Below, one piece after another: positions 1 through 7,566 of a stretch of 26,621 nt of DNA (positions within the stretch are counted from its first letter, which is position 1; each line of letters begins with the position of its first letter). The notes under the pieces are model-generated. The model made no database searches, was not told the DNA's origin, and saw only the letters and a list, made by a program, of their open reading frames with translations. Location of the stretch: assembly GCA_036350795.1 (NCBI GenBank), contig JAZBNV010000013.1:1-26621 (forward strand), read 5' to 3'. The position numbers were made by a program, and so were the translations under genes. Source of the DNA: JAUVKT01 sp036350795. GTDB taxonomy: Bacteria > Bacteroidota > Bacteroidia > Bacteroidales > VadinHA17.

Positions 1-3
1 CTA

Positions 4-130
4 AAACCATAAACCATAAACCATAAACCATAAACCATAAACCATAAACCATAAACCATAAACCATAAACCATAAACCATAAACTTTGAACCTTTAACCT
101 TTAACCCTTAACCTTTAACCTTTAACTCAA
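4..130. repeat. Heptanucleotide tandem array upstream of the MFS gene
   Basis: A single 7-base register can be followed from about position 5 to 130. Eleven exact AACCATA units (5-81) are followed in the same phase by AACTTTG, AACCTTT, AACCTTT, AACCCTT, AACCTTT, AACCTTT and AACTCAA. The array stops four bases before the ATG at 135, so it occupies essentially the whole visible upstream region of the transporter. The junction unit contains AAACTTTG (81-88), one mismatch from the Bacteroidota -7 box TAnnTTTG, but I see no -33 partner. The left end may be cut by the window edge. Function is unknown; copy-number change would move any promoter lying further left relative to the gene. Confidence 0.95.
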
Positions 131-134
131 TAAT

Positions 135-1301
135 ATGACAGAGAAAGTAAAAATAACTAAAGTATTGCCAGTACTTATGGCATTTTTTGTAATGAGTTTT
201 GTTGACCTGGTAGGGATTGGTGTCGACAGGATCAGCCTTGATCTTAAGCTGAGCCCCACGCTGGCCCAGCTAATACCTTCGGCAGCCTTCCTCTGGTTTC
301 TCCTGTTGTCGGTTCCGGTGGGTATACTGCAATCCAGGCTTGGCAAACGTTTTATGCTCAACATAGGAATGCTGGTTACTGCACTGGGCATGCTGGTTCC
401 CTTCTTTCTATATAACTTTGCCATGGTGCTGGTGGGCTTTGCCCTGCTGGGTATTGGTAATACAATAGTGCAGGTCTCAGCCAACCCGCTGCTTGTTGAT
501 GTGGTGCCCGGGAACAGATCTTCAAGCTTCCTGAGTTTTTCACAGTTTGTAAAGGCCATAGGTTCAATGATTGCACCTCCTCTTGCCGCAATGTTTGCTG
601 TGAGATTTGGCGACTGGAAAATACTTTTCCTCGCCTTTGGCATAGTATCAATATTAACAGTTCTGTGGCTCGGGCTTACGCCCTTAAATGAAAGCAGGGA
701 TGCAGAGATTAAAGCTTCGTTCCGCTCTGCCTTTAAGCTGCTGGGCAATAAGTTTGTTCTGCTTATGGTACTGTCAATATTTGTTGTGGTAGGTATCGAT
801 GTCGGTTTTAATTCCAATAGCGGCCAGTTTCTTATAAATAGTTTCGGAATTGAGCAAACAGCTGCCGAATCAGGAAGAAGCTTCTATTTCTTTGGGCGTA
901 TGGTTGGTACCTTTGGTGGCGCACTGATCCTGACAAAAATATCATCCAGGAATTTCTTCGTGTGGACATCTGTTCTGGGCCTGGTATCGCTGGCTGTAAT
1001 GCTGCTGTTTCCCTATATATCAGACAGCTGGAATATCTGGCTTATTAATGCGCTTATCGTGATTGTGGGGCTTGCTGTGGCAAATATATTCCCGCTTGTT
1101 TTTTCTATTGCAGTTGACAGGTTCCCTCAGCGAAGCAACGAGATCTCAGGCCTGATGATGATGGCCATCTCAGGAGGAGCAATTTTCCCGCCTATTATGG
1201 GTTGGATTACCGGTATAAGCAATAATGTATTTGGTATGTCGGTGCTGCTGTTTTGTATGTTGTACCTTCTTATTGTTGCTTACTGGGTCAGAAAAAGATA
1301 G
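135..1301 (+). CDS. FHS-type MFS sugar permease (FucP-like)
   Basis: A 388-residue major facilitator protein with about twelve hydrophobic segments, predicted to lie in the inner membrane and take up a sugar by proton symport. The pattern GNTIVQVSANPL near residues 110-121, the following segment with FSQFVKAIGS, and the C-terminal NIFPLVFSIAVDRFP...NEISGLM region are typical of the fucose-galactose-hexose (FHS) family to which FucP belongs. It is somewhat shorter than E. coli FucP. The substrate cannot be read from sequence; L-fucose would fit the alpha-L-fucosidase at 14534, but the two are 13 kb apart and not in one operon. The ATG at 135 directly follows the heptamer array, with no clear Shine-Dalgarno. 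A hairpin terminator follows the stop, so it appears monocistronic or last in its unit. Confidence 0.85.
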   Translation: MTEKVKITKVLPVLMAFFVMSFVDLVGIGVDRISLDLKLSPTLAQLIPSAAFLWFLLLSVPVGILQSRLGKRFMLNIGMLVTALGMLVPFFLYNFAMVLVGFALLGIGNTIVQVSANPLLVDVVPGNRSSSFLSFSQFVKAIGSMIAPPLAAMFAVRFGDWKILFLAFGIVSILTVLWLGLTPLNESRDAEIKASFRSAFKLLGNKFVLLMVLSIFVVVGIDVGFNSNSGQFLINSFGIEQTAAESGRSFYFFGRMVGTFGGALILTKISSRNFFVWTSVLGLVSLAVMLLFPYISDSWNIWLINALIVIVGLAVANIFPLVFSIAVDRFPQRSNEISGLMMMAISGGAIFPPIMGWITGISNNVFGMSVLLFCMLYLLIVAYWVRKR

Positions 1302-1320
1302 ATTTTTCCCGCTTACTTAT

Positions 1321-1351
1321 AATACCCTGCCTTAAAAAGTAGGGTATTTTT
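1321..1351 (+). terminator. Intrinsic terminator after the MFS gene
   Basis: A perfect 8-bp inverted repeat (AATACCCT at 1321-1328 and AGGGTATT at 1341-1348, 12-base loop) ends in a run of five T (1347-1351). It lies 20 bases past the MFS stop codon and separates that gene from the PqqD operon. The stem is AT-rich at its base, so efficiency is uncertain. Confidence 0.7.
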
Positions 1352-1418
1352 GTATTGAAGCGGTATAAAGTTAAAAGATATTGAATATTCACATATATAT
1401 TTATTTAAATAACTATTT

Positions 1419-1667
1419 ATGAGACTGAAAAAGAATATAGCGTTGAGTGAGTCAGGTTTTGTTTTTGATCCTTCGAGCGGAGACTCCTTTTCATTGAATG
1501 AGCAGGCGCAGGAGATCATCAGCCTGATGAACGCCGGTAAGAATATTGACGAAATATCCGGTATTATTACTGAGACTTATGATGTGGAACAACCTGAATT
1601 TGAAAAGTATTACTATGATTTTTTAGGAATGCTGCGACAATATAGCTTAATCGACGAAGATGAGTAA
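1419..1667 (+). CDS. PqqD-family small protein (RRE-like / possible carrier)
   Basis: An 82-residue acidic protein with the PqqD fold signature: an N-terminal strand region (SGFVFDPSSGDSFSLN, 12-27), helix 'EQAQEIISLMNAG', then 'NIDEISGIITETYDVE' and a final helix ending in 'LRQYSLI'. PqqD proteins are small winged-helix peptide-binding modules (RiPP recognition elements) that hold a substrate peptide for a modifying enzyme. No PqqA-like precursor, radical-SAM enzyme or other PQQ gene is nearby, so PQQ synthesis is not supported. The C-terminus is strongly acidic and ends in Glu (IDEDE), which recalls amino-group carrier proteins; that reading is inference. It is first in a tightly packed operon and overlaps the ATP-grasp gene by 8 bases. 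Upstream, TATATTTA (1396-1403) is one mismatch from the -7 consensus but has no good -33 partner. Confidence 0.85.
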   Translation: MRLKKNIALSESGFVFDPSSGDSFSLNEQAQEIISLMNAGKNIDEISGIITETYDVEQPEFEKYYYDFLGMLRQYSLIDEDE

Positions 1668-2706
1668 AAGGAAGATAACAATAGCACTTACAGGGCTAAA
1701 CAATACCGATAACCCGGGCCCGGGAATCCCGGTAATAAGAGGTATCAGGGATTCTGAAGATTTTGATGTAAGGATTATTGGTCTGGCATACGAAAGTCTT
1801 GAACCGGGAATCTATATGCATGATATCGTAGATCTTACCTATCGCATTCCCTATCCTTCAGAGGGTTCTGATATTTTGCTTGCCAGGATACTTGAAATTA
1901 ATAAGAAGGAGAATATCAACCTTCTGATTCCAAACTTTGATGCAGAACTGGTGGCATTTATGAAAGCCGAGAAGCAGCTTGCAGATGCAGGCATAGCAAC
2001 TTTCCTGCCTACCAGGGCACAATACGAGGAGCGCGAGAAAAGCAACCTCCCTGCATATGGTAAAAAATATGATGTTAAAGTACCTTTCAGTAAGGGCTAT
2101 ACTTCACTTGCCGACCTTGAAAAACTGAAAGACGACTTTGAATATCCCCTGGTGGTAAAAGGAAAGTTCTATGATGCCTATATAGCAAATAATCGCGACC
2201 AGGCTGCTGCTTACTTTATGAAAATAAGTGCCAGGTGGGGACTGCCGGTAATAATACAGGAGTTTGTAAGAGGTACCGAGGTAAACGTTGTTGCCCTGGG
2301 AGATGGGAGGGGTAATACCATTGCTGCCGTGCCCATGCGCAAACAATATATTACAGATAAAGGCAAAGCATGGGCCGGTGTTACCCTTGATGACCGGAAG
2401 ATGCTTGATCTTACAAATAAACTTATCTCAGAATCCAGGTGGAGAGGAGGGATGGAACTTGAGCTGATAAGGTCGGAGAAGAACGAACTGTTCCTGATTG
2501 AGATAAACCCCCGCATACCTGCCTGGGTATACCTGGCTGTAGGTGCTGGTCAGAATATCCCTGAAGCACTTGTCAGGCTTGCCCTGGGCGACGATGTTAA
2601 ACCTTTTACCAGCTACAAAACAGGTAAAATGTTTATCAGGTATTCCTGGGATATGATTACCGATATGTCGGAATTTGAGAAGTTAAGTATGAACGACCAA
2701 TTATAA
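1660..2706 (+). CDS. ATP-grasp carboxylate-amine ligase
   Basis: A 348-residue enzyme of the ATP-grasp superfamily, which activates a carboxylate as acyl-phosphate and joins it to an amine or thiol. An N-terminal Rossmann-like preATP-grasp part (1-110) carries a glycine-rich 'NPGPGIPVIRG' segment. The ATP-grasp domain shows PLVVKG (K167), QEFVRGTE (200-207), the acidic MELEL (E267) and the metal-binding EINPR (281-285). The overall style is that of CarB- or PylC-like ligases joining amino acids, rather than a purine enzyme. The start overlaps pqqD by 8 bases, implying translational coupling, and the decarboxylase follows after 11 bases. Its likely substrates are an amino acid and either another amino acid or the small PqqD-like protein; the sequence alone does not decide. 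Confidence 0.88.
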   Translation: MSKRKITIALTGLNNTDNPGPGIPVIRGIRDSEDFDVRIIGLAYESLEPGIYMHDIVDLTYRIPYPSEGSDILLARILEINKKENINLLIPNFDAELVAFMKAEKQLADAGIATFLPTRAQYEEREKSNLPAYGKKYDVKVPFSKGYTSLADLEKLKDDFEYPLVVKGKFYDAYIANNRDQAAAYFMKISARWGLPVIIQEFVRGTEVNVVALGDGRGNTIAAVPMRKQYITDKGKAWAGVTLDDRKMLDLTNKLISESRWRGGMELELIRSEKNELFLIEINPRIPAWVYLAVGAGQNIPEALVRLALGDDVKPFTSYKTGKMFIRYSWDMITDMSEFEKLSMNDQL

Positions 2707-2717
2707 TATCATATAAA

Positions 2718-4067
2718 ATGAAAAAACAGTTTGAACGCCCATATATTAAGAAACTAAGGGCAGGTATGCCCAGTAAATTCGGTATGCCGGTACATTCCGA
2801 GCCTATCACACATATAGATAATGTTCCTGTTGCAGAGCTGCTTAAAGAACATGGATCACCTGTTTACGTAATATCTGAAAAAACAATCAGGGAAACATAC
2901 AGGATGGCTTATGAAGCCTTCGCAAGCAGGTACCCCAAAGTAAACTTTGCCTGGTCGTATAAAACCAATTACCTCGACGCCGTGTGCAGGGTATTTCACG
3001 ATGAGGGATCATGGGCCGAGGTTGTATCAGGCTTCGAGTATGAAAAGGCACTCAAGAATGGTATCAAAGGATCACAGATAATATTTAACGGTCCCGACAA
3101 ATCAGCAGATGATCTTGCCAGGGCAGTTAAAAATAACAGCCTGATACATATTGATCATTTCGATGAACTCTATTCGCTTTTAGCTCTTGCAGGCGAAACA
3201 GGCACAAAACCAAAAGTGGCTATAAGGGTAAATATGGATACAGGTATATACCCTATGTGGGATCGTTTTGGTTTTAACTATGAGAATGGAGATGCCTGGG
3301 ATGCTCTTAACAGGATAATGATGTCGGGTAAGCTTGAACTGGTTGGTTTGCATACTCATATTGGCACATATATGCTTAGCGCCAATGCTTACGCAGTTGC
3401 TGCTTCAAAACTTGCCGACCTGGCTTTAAGGGTCGACAGGAAATATGACCATGCTGTAAAATACATCGATATGGGTGGCGGCTTTGCTTCAAGAAATACA
3501 CTTAAAGGAGCCTATTTGCCTGGTAAGGACACGGTTCCGTCGTTCGACGACTATGCCGATGCCATTACAGGTGCTATACTGAATTCGGAAATAAGTCCGG
3601 CAAAACTACCCTCACTTATCCTCGAAACAGGAAGGGCTCTGATTGACGATGCCGGTTATATTCTCGGAACAGTTCTTGCCAATAAGAGACTTTCAGATGG
3701 CAGGCGGTCTACTGTTGTAGATGTTGGTGTAAATCTTTTATTTACCTCTTTCTGGTACGATCATGAATTTTACCCGGCAGCACCCGTGTCAGATCACCTG
3801 GAGGAAACTTCAATTTACGGACCCCTGTGCATGAATATTGATATACTCAGAGAAGCCATTGCTTTTCCTCTTTTGAAAAAAGGAGATAGCTTTGTTATAA
3901 AAAGGATAGGGGCCTATAATATGACACAGTGGATGCAGTTTATTACCTATCGTCCCAGGGTAGTGATGATAGCAAAGGATGGTAGCGTTAACGTAATAAG
4001 AGAGAAAGAGGATCTAAATTCAATATGCACTAACGAGAATATTCCTGACTATCTTGCTGAGAAATGA
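2718..4067 (+). CDS. Fold-III PLP-dependent amino-acid decarboxylase (LysA/BtrK-like)
   Basis: A 449-residue alanine-racemase-fold (group IV) decarboxylase related to diaminopimelate decarboxylase. Visible residues are the PLP lysine K82 in WSYKTN, HTHIG (212-216), the phosphate-binding GGGF (253-256), ETGR (303-306), the active-site cysteine C371 in GPLCMNIDIL, and the GAY tyrosine Y400. The substrate-recognition segments differ from housekeeping LysA: GPLCMNID instead of the usual CESGD-type motif, and GAYNMTQWMQF instead of the GAY...MSSNYN type. A specialised substrate is therefore likely, as in secondary-metabolism members such as BtrK that decarboxylate carrier-bound glutamate. About 30 extra N-terminal residues precede the barrel. 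It overlaps the next gene by 4 bases (ATGA). Family assignment is firm; the substrate is unknown. Confidence 0.88.
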   Translation: MKKQFERPYIKKLRAGMPSKFGMPVHSEPITHIDNVPVAELLKEHGSPVYVISEKTIRETYRMAYEAFASRYPKVNFAWSYKTNYLDAVCRVFHDEGSWAEVVSGFEYEKALKNGIKGSQIIFNGPDKSADDLARAVKNNSLIHIDHFDELYSLLALAGETGTKPKVAIRVNMDTGIYPMWDRFGFNYENGDAWDALNRIMMSGKLELVGLHTHIGTYMLSANAYAVAASKLADLALRVDRKYDHAVKYIDMGGGFASRNTLKGAYLPGKDTVPSFDDYADAITGAILNSEISPAKLPSLILETGRALIDDAGYILGTVLANKRLSDGRRSTVVDVGVNLLFTSFWYDHEFYPAAPVSDHLEETSIYGPLCMNIDILREAIAFPLLKKGDSFVIKRIGAYNMTQWMQFITYRPRVVMIAKDGSVNVIREKEDLNSICTNENIPDYLAEK

Positions 4068-6244
4068 TTGAAAGACTGAAAATATATCTGAAGAGCTTTT
4101 TAAACAGTTATTCACAGGTATTCTTTTCCGATAGCAGGTTCTTTGCGCTTGCCCTGGTCATAGTGTCTTTTGCAGATCTCTATGCCGGTGTTTACGGTCT
4201 GATATCGGTTATTACAACAAACCTGGTTGCATATATAATGGGCTTCGATAAAAGAACTGTCTCCAGGGGCCTTTACGGGTTCAACAGCCTGCTTGTTGGC
4301 CTCGGACTGGGAATCTATTACCAGCCTTCATTGATCTTAACCGTAATTATATTGTTTGCTTCCATCTTAACACTTTTCCTTTCGGTGTCGATGCAGGGTA
4401 TTATAGGAAAATATGGCTTACCCTACCTGAGCGTGCCCTTTATTATCGGAGCCTGGATTGTTACCCTTGCAACACGCGAATTTACCTCGCTGGGAATAAG
4501 CGAGCGGGGAATATTCACACTAAATAATATTTACACCCTTGGCGGGCTGAAAATGCTTAATGTTTATGAATGGTGGAACGGGCTGGAGTTTGCACGACCA
4601 TTGAAAATATATTTTATCAGCCTGGGCGCTATACTTTTCCAGTATAATATCCTTGCAGGCCTGATAATTAGCCTTGCCCTGCTTCTTCATTCAAGAATTG
4701 CATTTACCCTTTCGCTGCTGGGATTCTTTACAGCCTATCTTTTCTACGAATTTACGGGAGCAAGTATTACAGATCTTAATTACAGTTATATTGGCTTTAA
4801 CTATATTCTAAGCTCCATTGCAGTGGGAGGCTTCTTTATAATACCATCATGGAAGTCGTACCTGTGGAGTATTATTCTTGTTCCCCTCGTTGCTATCCTA
4901 ACCATTAGTATGGCTTCGGTTTTTGCAGTTTTTGCCCTGCCTGTTTTTGCCCTTCCCTTCAATATTATCGTACTCCTTTTCCTTTATATACTCAAATTCA
5001 GGATAAAACCATCGGAGAGCCTTGCAGAAGTAGTAATCCAGCAAAACAGCCCTGAAAAGAACCTGTACTCATATACAAATGCAATAAGCAGGTTCAGGCC
5101 GGGCCTTGAAAGAATTAAGCTGCCGTTTTATGGCTCATGGACAGTTTCGCAGGGTCATGATGGCGATATCACTCATAAAGGAGAATGGAGGCATGCCTGG
5201 GATTTTATTATTACTGATGCAGGTAATTCCCAGTTTAAGAATGAAGGCAAGCTGCTTGAAGATTACTACTGCTATGGAAAGCCTGTTGTTGCTCCTGCCG
5301 ATGGTGAAGTGGTCTACATGATTGATAATATACCTGATAATAGCCTTGGAGTACCCAATGTAAAGGAGAACTGGGGTAATACGGTGATTATCAGGCATAA
5401 CGACTACCTGTTTTCCTCATTGAGTCACCTGGTGCCTGGCTCAATAAACGTTAAGGAAGGTCAGAAGATAAGAGAGGGAGAAATAATAGGCCGTTGTGGA
5501 AACTCCGGTCGCTCACCCTATCCTCATCTGCATTTTCAACTTCAGTCAACACCTTATATAGGATCAAAAACCCTGGCTTTCCCGCTGGCATATTATATAG
5601 ATGAGAGCGGCAGCAACACCGGACTGATGAGCTTTGATTATCCCGTGCAGGATCACAAAGTTTCAAATATCAGAAGCGAAAACCTTCTTAAACAGGCTTT
5701 CGACTTTATACCTGGCAGGGAGCTTAACTTTAAAGTCAGCCAAAATGGAACAGAAAGAATGGAGAAGTGGGAAGTGCTGACAGATGAATATAATAACCTC
5801 TTTATTTCTTCAACAGGATCAGGCTCAAGGGCCTATTTCGAGAACGATGGTAACATGCTTATGTTTAAGCACTATGACGGAAGAAGGAAAGACCTGCTCT
5901 ATTGGTTCTACCTGTCTCACTACAAGGTGCCACTTGGATTTTATAATAACTTTGAAGTAATTGACAATTTTCCCCTGGATCTTTTCGTTAAGCCCGAAGT
6001 GCGATTTCTAAACGATTTTATCGCTCCCTTCACCAACCTTATAAAATCGGTTTACAGGCTCAGGTATGTTTCTGTTGATAACGAGATATCACCATCTGAA
6101 ATAGTAATTGAATCAGATGCTGCAAATAGTGTGATAAAAAAGCTTACCAGGAAGATGCATTCCAGGTCGGTAATTGGAGAAAAAGGTATAAAAAGCCTCC
6201 TTATAGATTGTGGAAAAATAAAAATCAGTGCAGAATGCGATTAA
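4064..6244 (+). CDS. Urea-transporter domain fused to M23 metallopeptidase
   Basis: A 726-residue fusion. Residues about 20-315 form a urea-transporter (SLC14-like) membrane domain with the family's internal repeat: GFNSLLVGL (72-80) and LPYLSVPF (119-126) in the first half, and GFNYILSSIAVGG (from about 248) and LPVFALPFN (about 295-304) in the second. Residues about 350-500 form an M23/LytM domain with the short zinc motif HAWD (H377, D380), then APADGEVVYM and HLH (488-490). The last 200 residues match nothing I recognise. M23 enzymes cut peptide cross-links in the periplasm, yet the positively charged stretch after the last helix (LKFRIK) suggests a cytoplasmic start to the tail. No urease is present, so urea as substrate is unproven. 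Starts within the decarboxylase stop (ATGA overlap). Confidence 0.85.
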   Translation: MIERLKIYLKSFLNSYSQVFFSDSRFFALALVIVSFADLYAGVYGLISVITTNLVAYIMGFDKRTVSRGLYGFNSLLVGLGLGIYYQPSLILTVIILFASILTLFLSVSMQGIIGKYGLPYLSVPFIIGAWIVTLATREFTSLGISERGIFTLNNIYTLGGLKMLNVYEWWNGLEFARPLKIYFISLGAILFQYNILAGLIISLALLLHSRIAFTLSLLGFFTAYLFYEFTGASITDLNYSYIGFNYILSSIAVGGFFIIPSWKSYLWSIILVPLVAILTISMASVFAVFALPVFALPFNIIVLLFLYILKFRIKPSESLAEVVIQQNSPEKNLYSYTNAISRFRPGLERIKLPFYGSWTVSQGHDGDITHKGEWRHAWDFIITDAGNSQFKNEGKLLEDYYCYGKPVVAPADGEVVYMIDNIPDNSLGVPNVKENWGNTVIIRHNDYLFSSLSHLVPGSINVKEGQKIREGEIIGRCGNSGRSPYPHLHFQLQSTPYIGSKTLAFPLAYYIDESGSNTGLMSFDYPVQDHKVSNIRSENLLKQAFDFIPGRELNFKVSQNGTERMEKWEVLTDEYNNLFISSTGSGSRAYFENDGNMLMFKHYDGRRKDLLYWFYLSHYKVPLGFYNNFEVIDNFPLDLFVKPEVRFLNDFIAPFTNLIKSVYRLRYVSVDNEISPSEIVIESDAANSVIKKLTRKMHSRSVIGEKGIKSLLIDCGKIKISAECD

Positions 6245-7566
6245 AATTACTGATACTGGCAGCGCTTACTTTAAGTCCCGTGCTTTCAGGGCAGGAGAGA
6301 CTTGATTTCAGATATCATGACTCACTTACCTATGCTGATTACAATAATGCCGAATGGAAATCGCTTGCCCAGAGTACTGCCAAAGCCATCTCGCTGGGAC
6401 ATGACTACTACTATATGAGAATGAGGGCAGGCATAAGTTACTACGAAAGAGCCAGGTACCTGCAGGCTGTAAAACATTTTGAGAAGGCGCTTGAGTTCAG
6501 TAACAACGACCAGATAGCACTTGAGTACATCTACTATTGTTACCTCTTCTCAGGAAAATGGTGGCTGGCAAATGCAATAAGCTCAGGTTTCGGCGAAACA
6601 GCAATAAGGAAGACCGGCATCGGAACCACTAATAAGAACAGGGCTTCCCTTAACTACTTCTCTTCTATCTACAATAACAGTGAACTTCTTGACTCATACA
6701 ATACCGAAAGTGAGCATCCCGGTCCGGGTTCCTTCTATATACCTGTAAAAATGATGAGCCTTGGTCTTAGTCTTACACATGGTCTTGAGCCAGGAAAAGG
6801 TATTATTCATGGCTTCTCATATACCAGGAGGACAAACAGCCTGTACTATTCAGACGGAACACGCTTTGTTCCTGAGTATTCGCAGTACGTCAATCAATAT
6901 AAATATTATTTTTCCCTCGTTTTTGCCGGGAAAAAAGGACTGGTATTTTCTCCTGCAGCCTTCTATATCAACTCATCCTACCCCATAATTGAATTTATTA
7001 CCAGTGGTATGGGTACTTCTGCATATGCTTTACCCGCAAAAGAAAATAATTTTGGAGGAGGCTTCAGTCTCACAAATAATGCCGGCATCTTTGATTTTAC
7101 TGCATCTGCATATATTTCCAGGATAGCCTACATAAATAATTTCCAGGCCGGACTGGGCCTGAGAATTTACCCACTGGCCAATAATTACCTTTACCTCGGA
7201 GGAGGGCTAAGCTTTATCAGCTCCGGTCTCCCTGATGGAAGATCAAATATTTATGTGCCTGAGATTGAGGCCGGATTCTCAGTAAGGGGTAGGTTTTATG
7301 CCGCTTTCAATGCAATGTTTGGAGATATTAGAAACTTTGTAGATTACAACGGGGCAGTGGTTTATAACGGGATTAATAAGATTGATCGTGTTTTATCGAT
7401 CGAATTATCAGTCCCCGCGGGCAAATCCGGTTTTTATTTCTTTGCAAATGCTTCGCTTGGATCAGAATACACGGCTTTTGTACCCGAAAACTATTACTAT
7501 AGTACCGAATCACAATATTCATTTAACTCAATATCAATACTGGGAGGATTATCATGGACATTTTAA
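6235..7566 (+). CDS. TPR plus outer-membrane beta-barrel protein (YaiO-like)
   Basis: A secreted protein of 443 residues from the ATG at 6235; the frame is open from an ATG at 6208, but the downstream start gives a clean signal peptide (MRLKLLILAALTLSPVLSGQ) and only a 10-base overlap with the upstream gene. Residues about 25-115 contain tetratricopeptide-like helices (AGISYYERARYLQAVKHFEKAL). The rest, from about residue 165, is rich in alternating aromatic strands with short turns and ends in SWTF, an aromatic C-terminus of the type used for outer-membrane barrel insertion. This TPR-plus-barrel arrangement is that of YaiO-like outer-membrane proteins. It probably forms the outer-membrane arm of the operon. 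The next gene overlaps it by 13 bases. Confidence 0.78.
   Translation: MRLKLLILAALTLSPVLSGQERLDFRYHDSLTYADYNNAEWKSLAQSTAKAISLGHDYYYMRMRAGISYYERARYLQAVKHFEKALEFSNNDQIALEYIYYCYLFSGKWWLANAISSGFGETAIRKTGIGTTNKNRASLNYFSSIYNNSELLDSYNTESEHPGPGSFYIPVKMMSLGLSLTHGLEPGKGIIHGFSYTRRTNSLYYSDGTRFVPEYSQYVNQYKYYFSLVFAGKKGLVFSPAAFYINSSYPIIEFITSGMGTSAYALPAKENNFGGGFSLTNNAGIFDFTASAYISRIAYINNFQAGLGLRIYPLANNYLYLGGGLSFISSGLPDGRSNIYVPEIEAGFSVRGRFYAAFNAMFGDIRNFVDYNGAVVYNGINKIDRVLSIELSVPAGKSGFYFFANASLGSEYTAFVPENYYYSTESQYSFNSISILGGLSWTF

Noticed and set aside
4..130. CRISPR array
   Set aside because: The repeat unit is 7 bases with no spacers and no cas genes nearby; it is a simple tandem repeat.
122..817. 231-residue open frame antisense to the MFS gene
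   Set aside because: Low-complexity Ser/Thr/Ile-rich translation of a membrane-protein complement, with no family resemblance.
1419..2706. PQQ biosynthesis genes
   Set aside because: Only a PqqD-like fold is present; there is no PqqA, PqqB, PqqC or PqqE, and the partner is an ATP-grasp ligase.
6208..6234. Upstream ATG start (6208) for the TPR-barrel protein
   Set aside because: It adds nine polar residues before the signal peptide and lengthens the overlap with the previous gene; the ATG at 6235 gives a normal signal sequence.
4064..6244. Urea utilisation operon
   Set aside because: No urease or urea-amidolyase subunits or nickel genes accompany the transporter domain.
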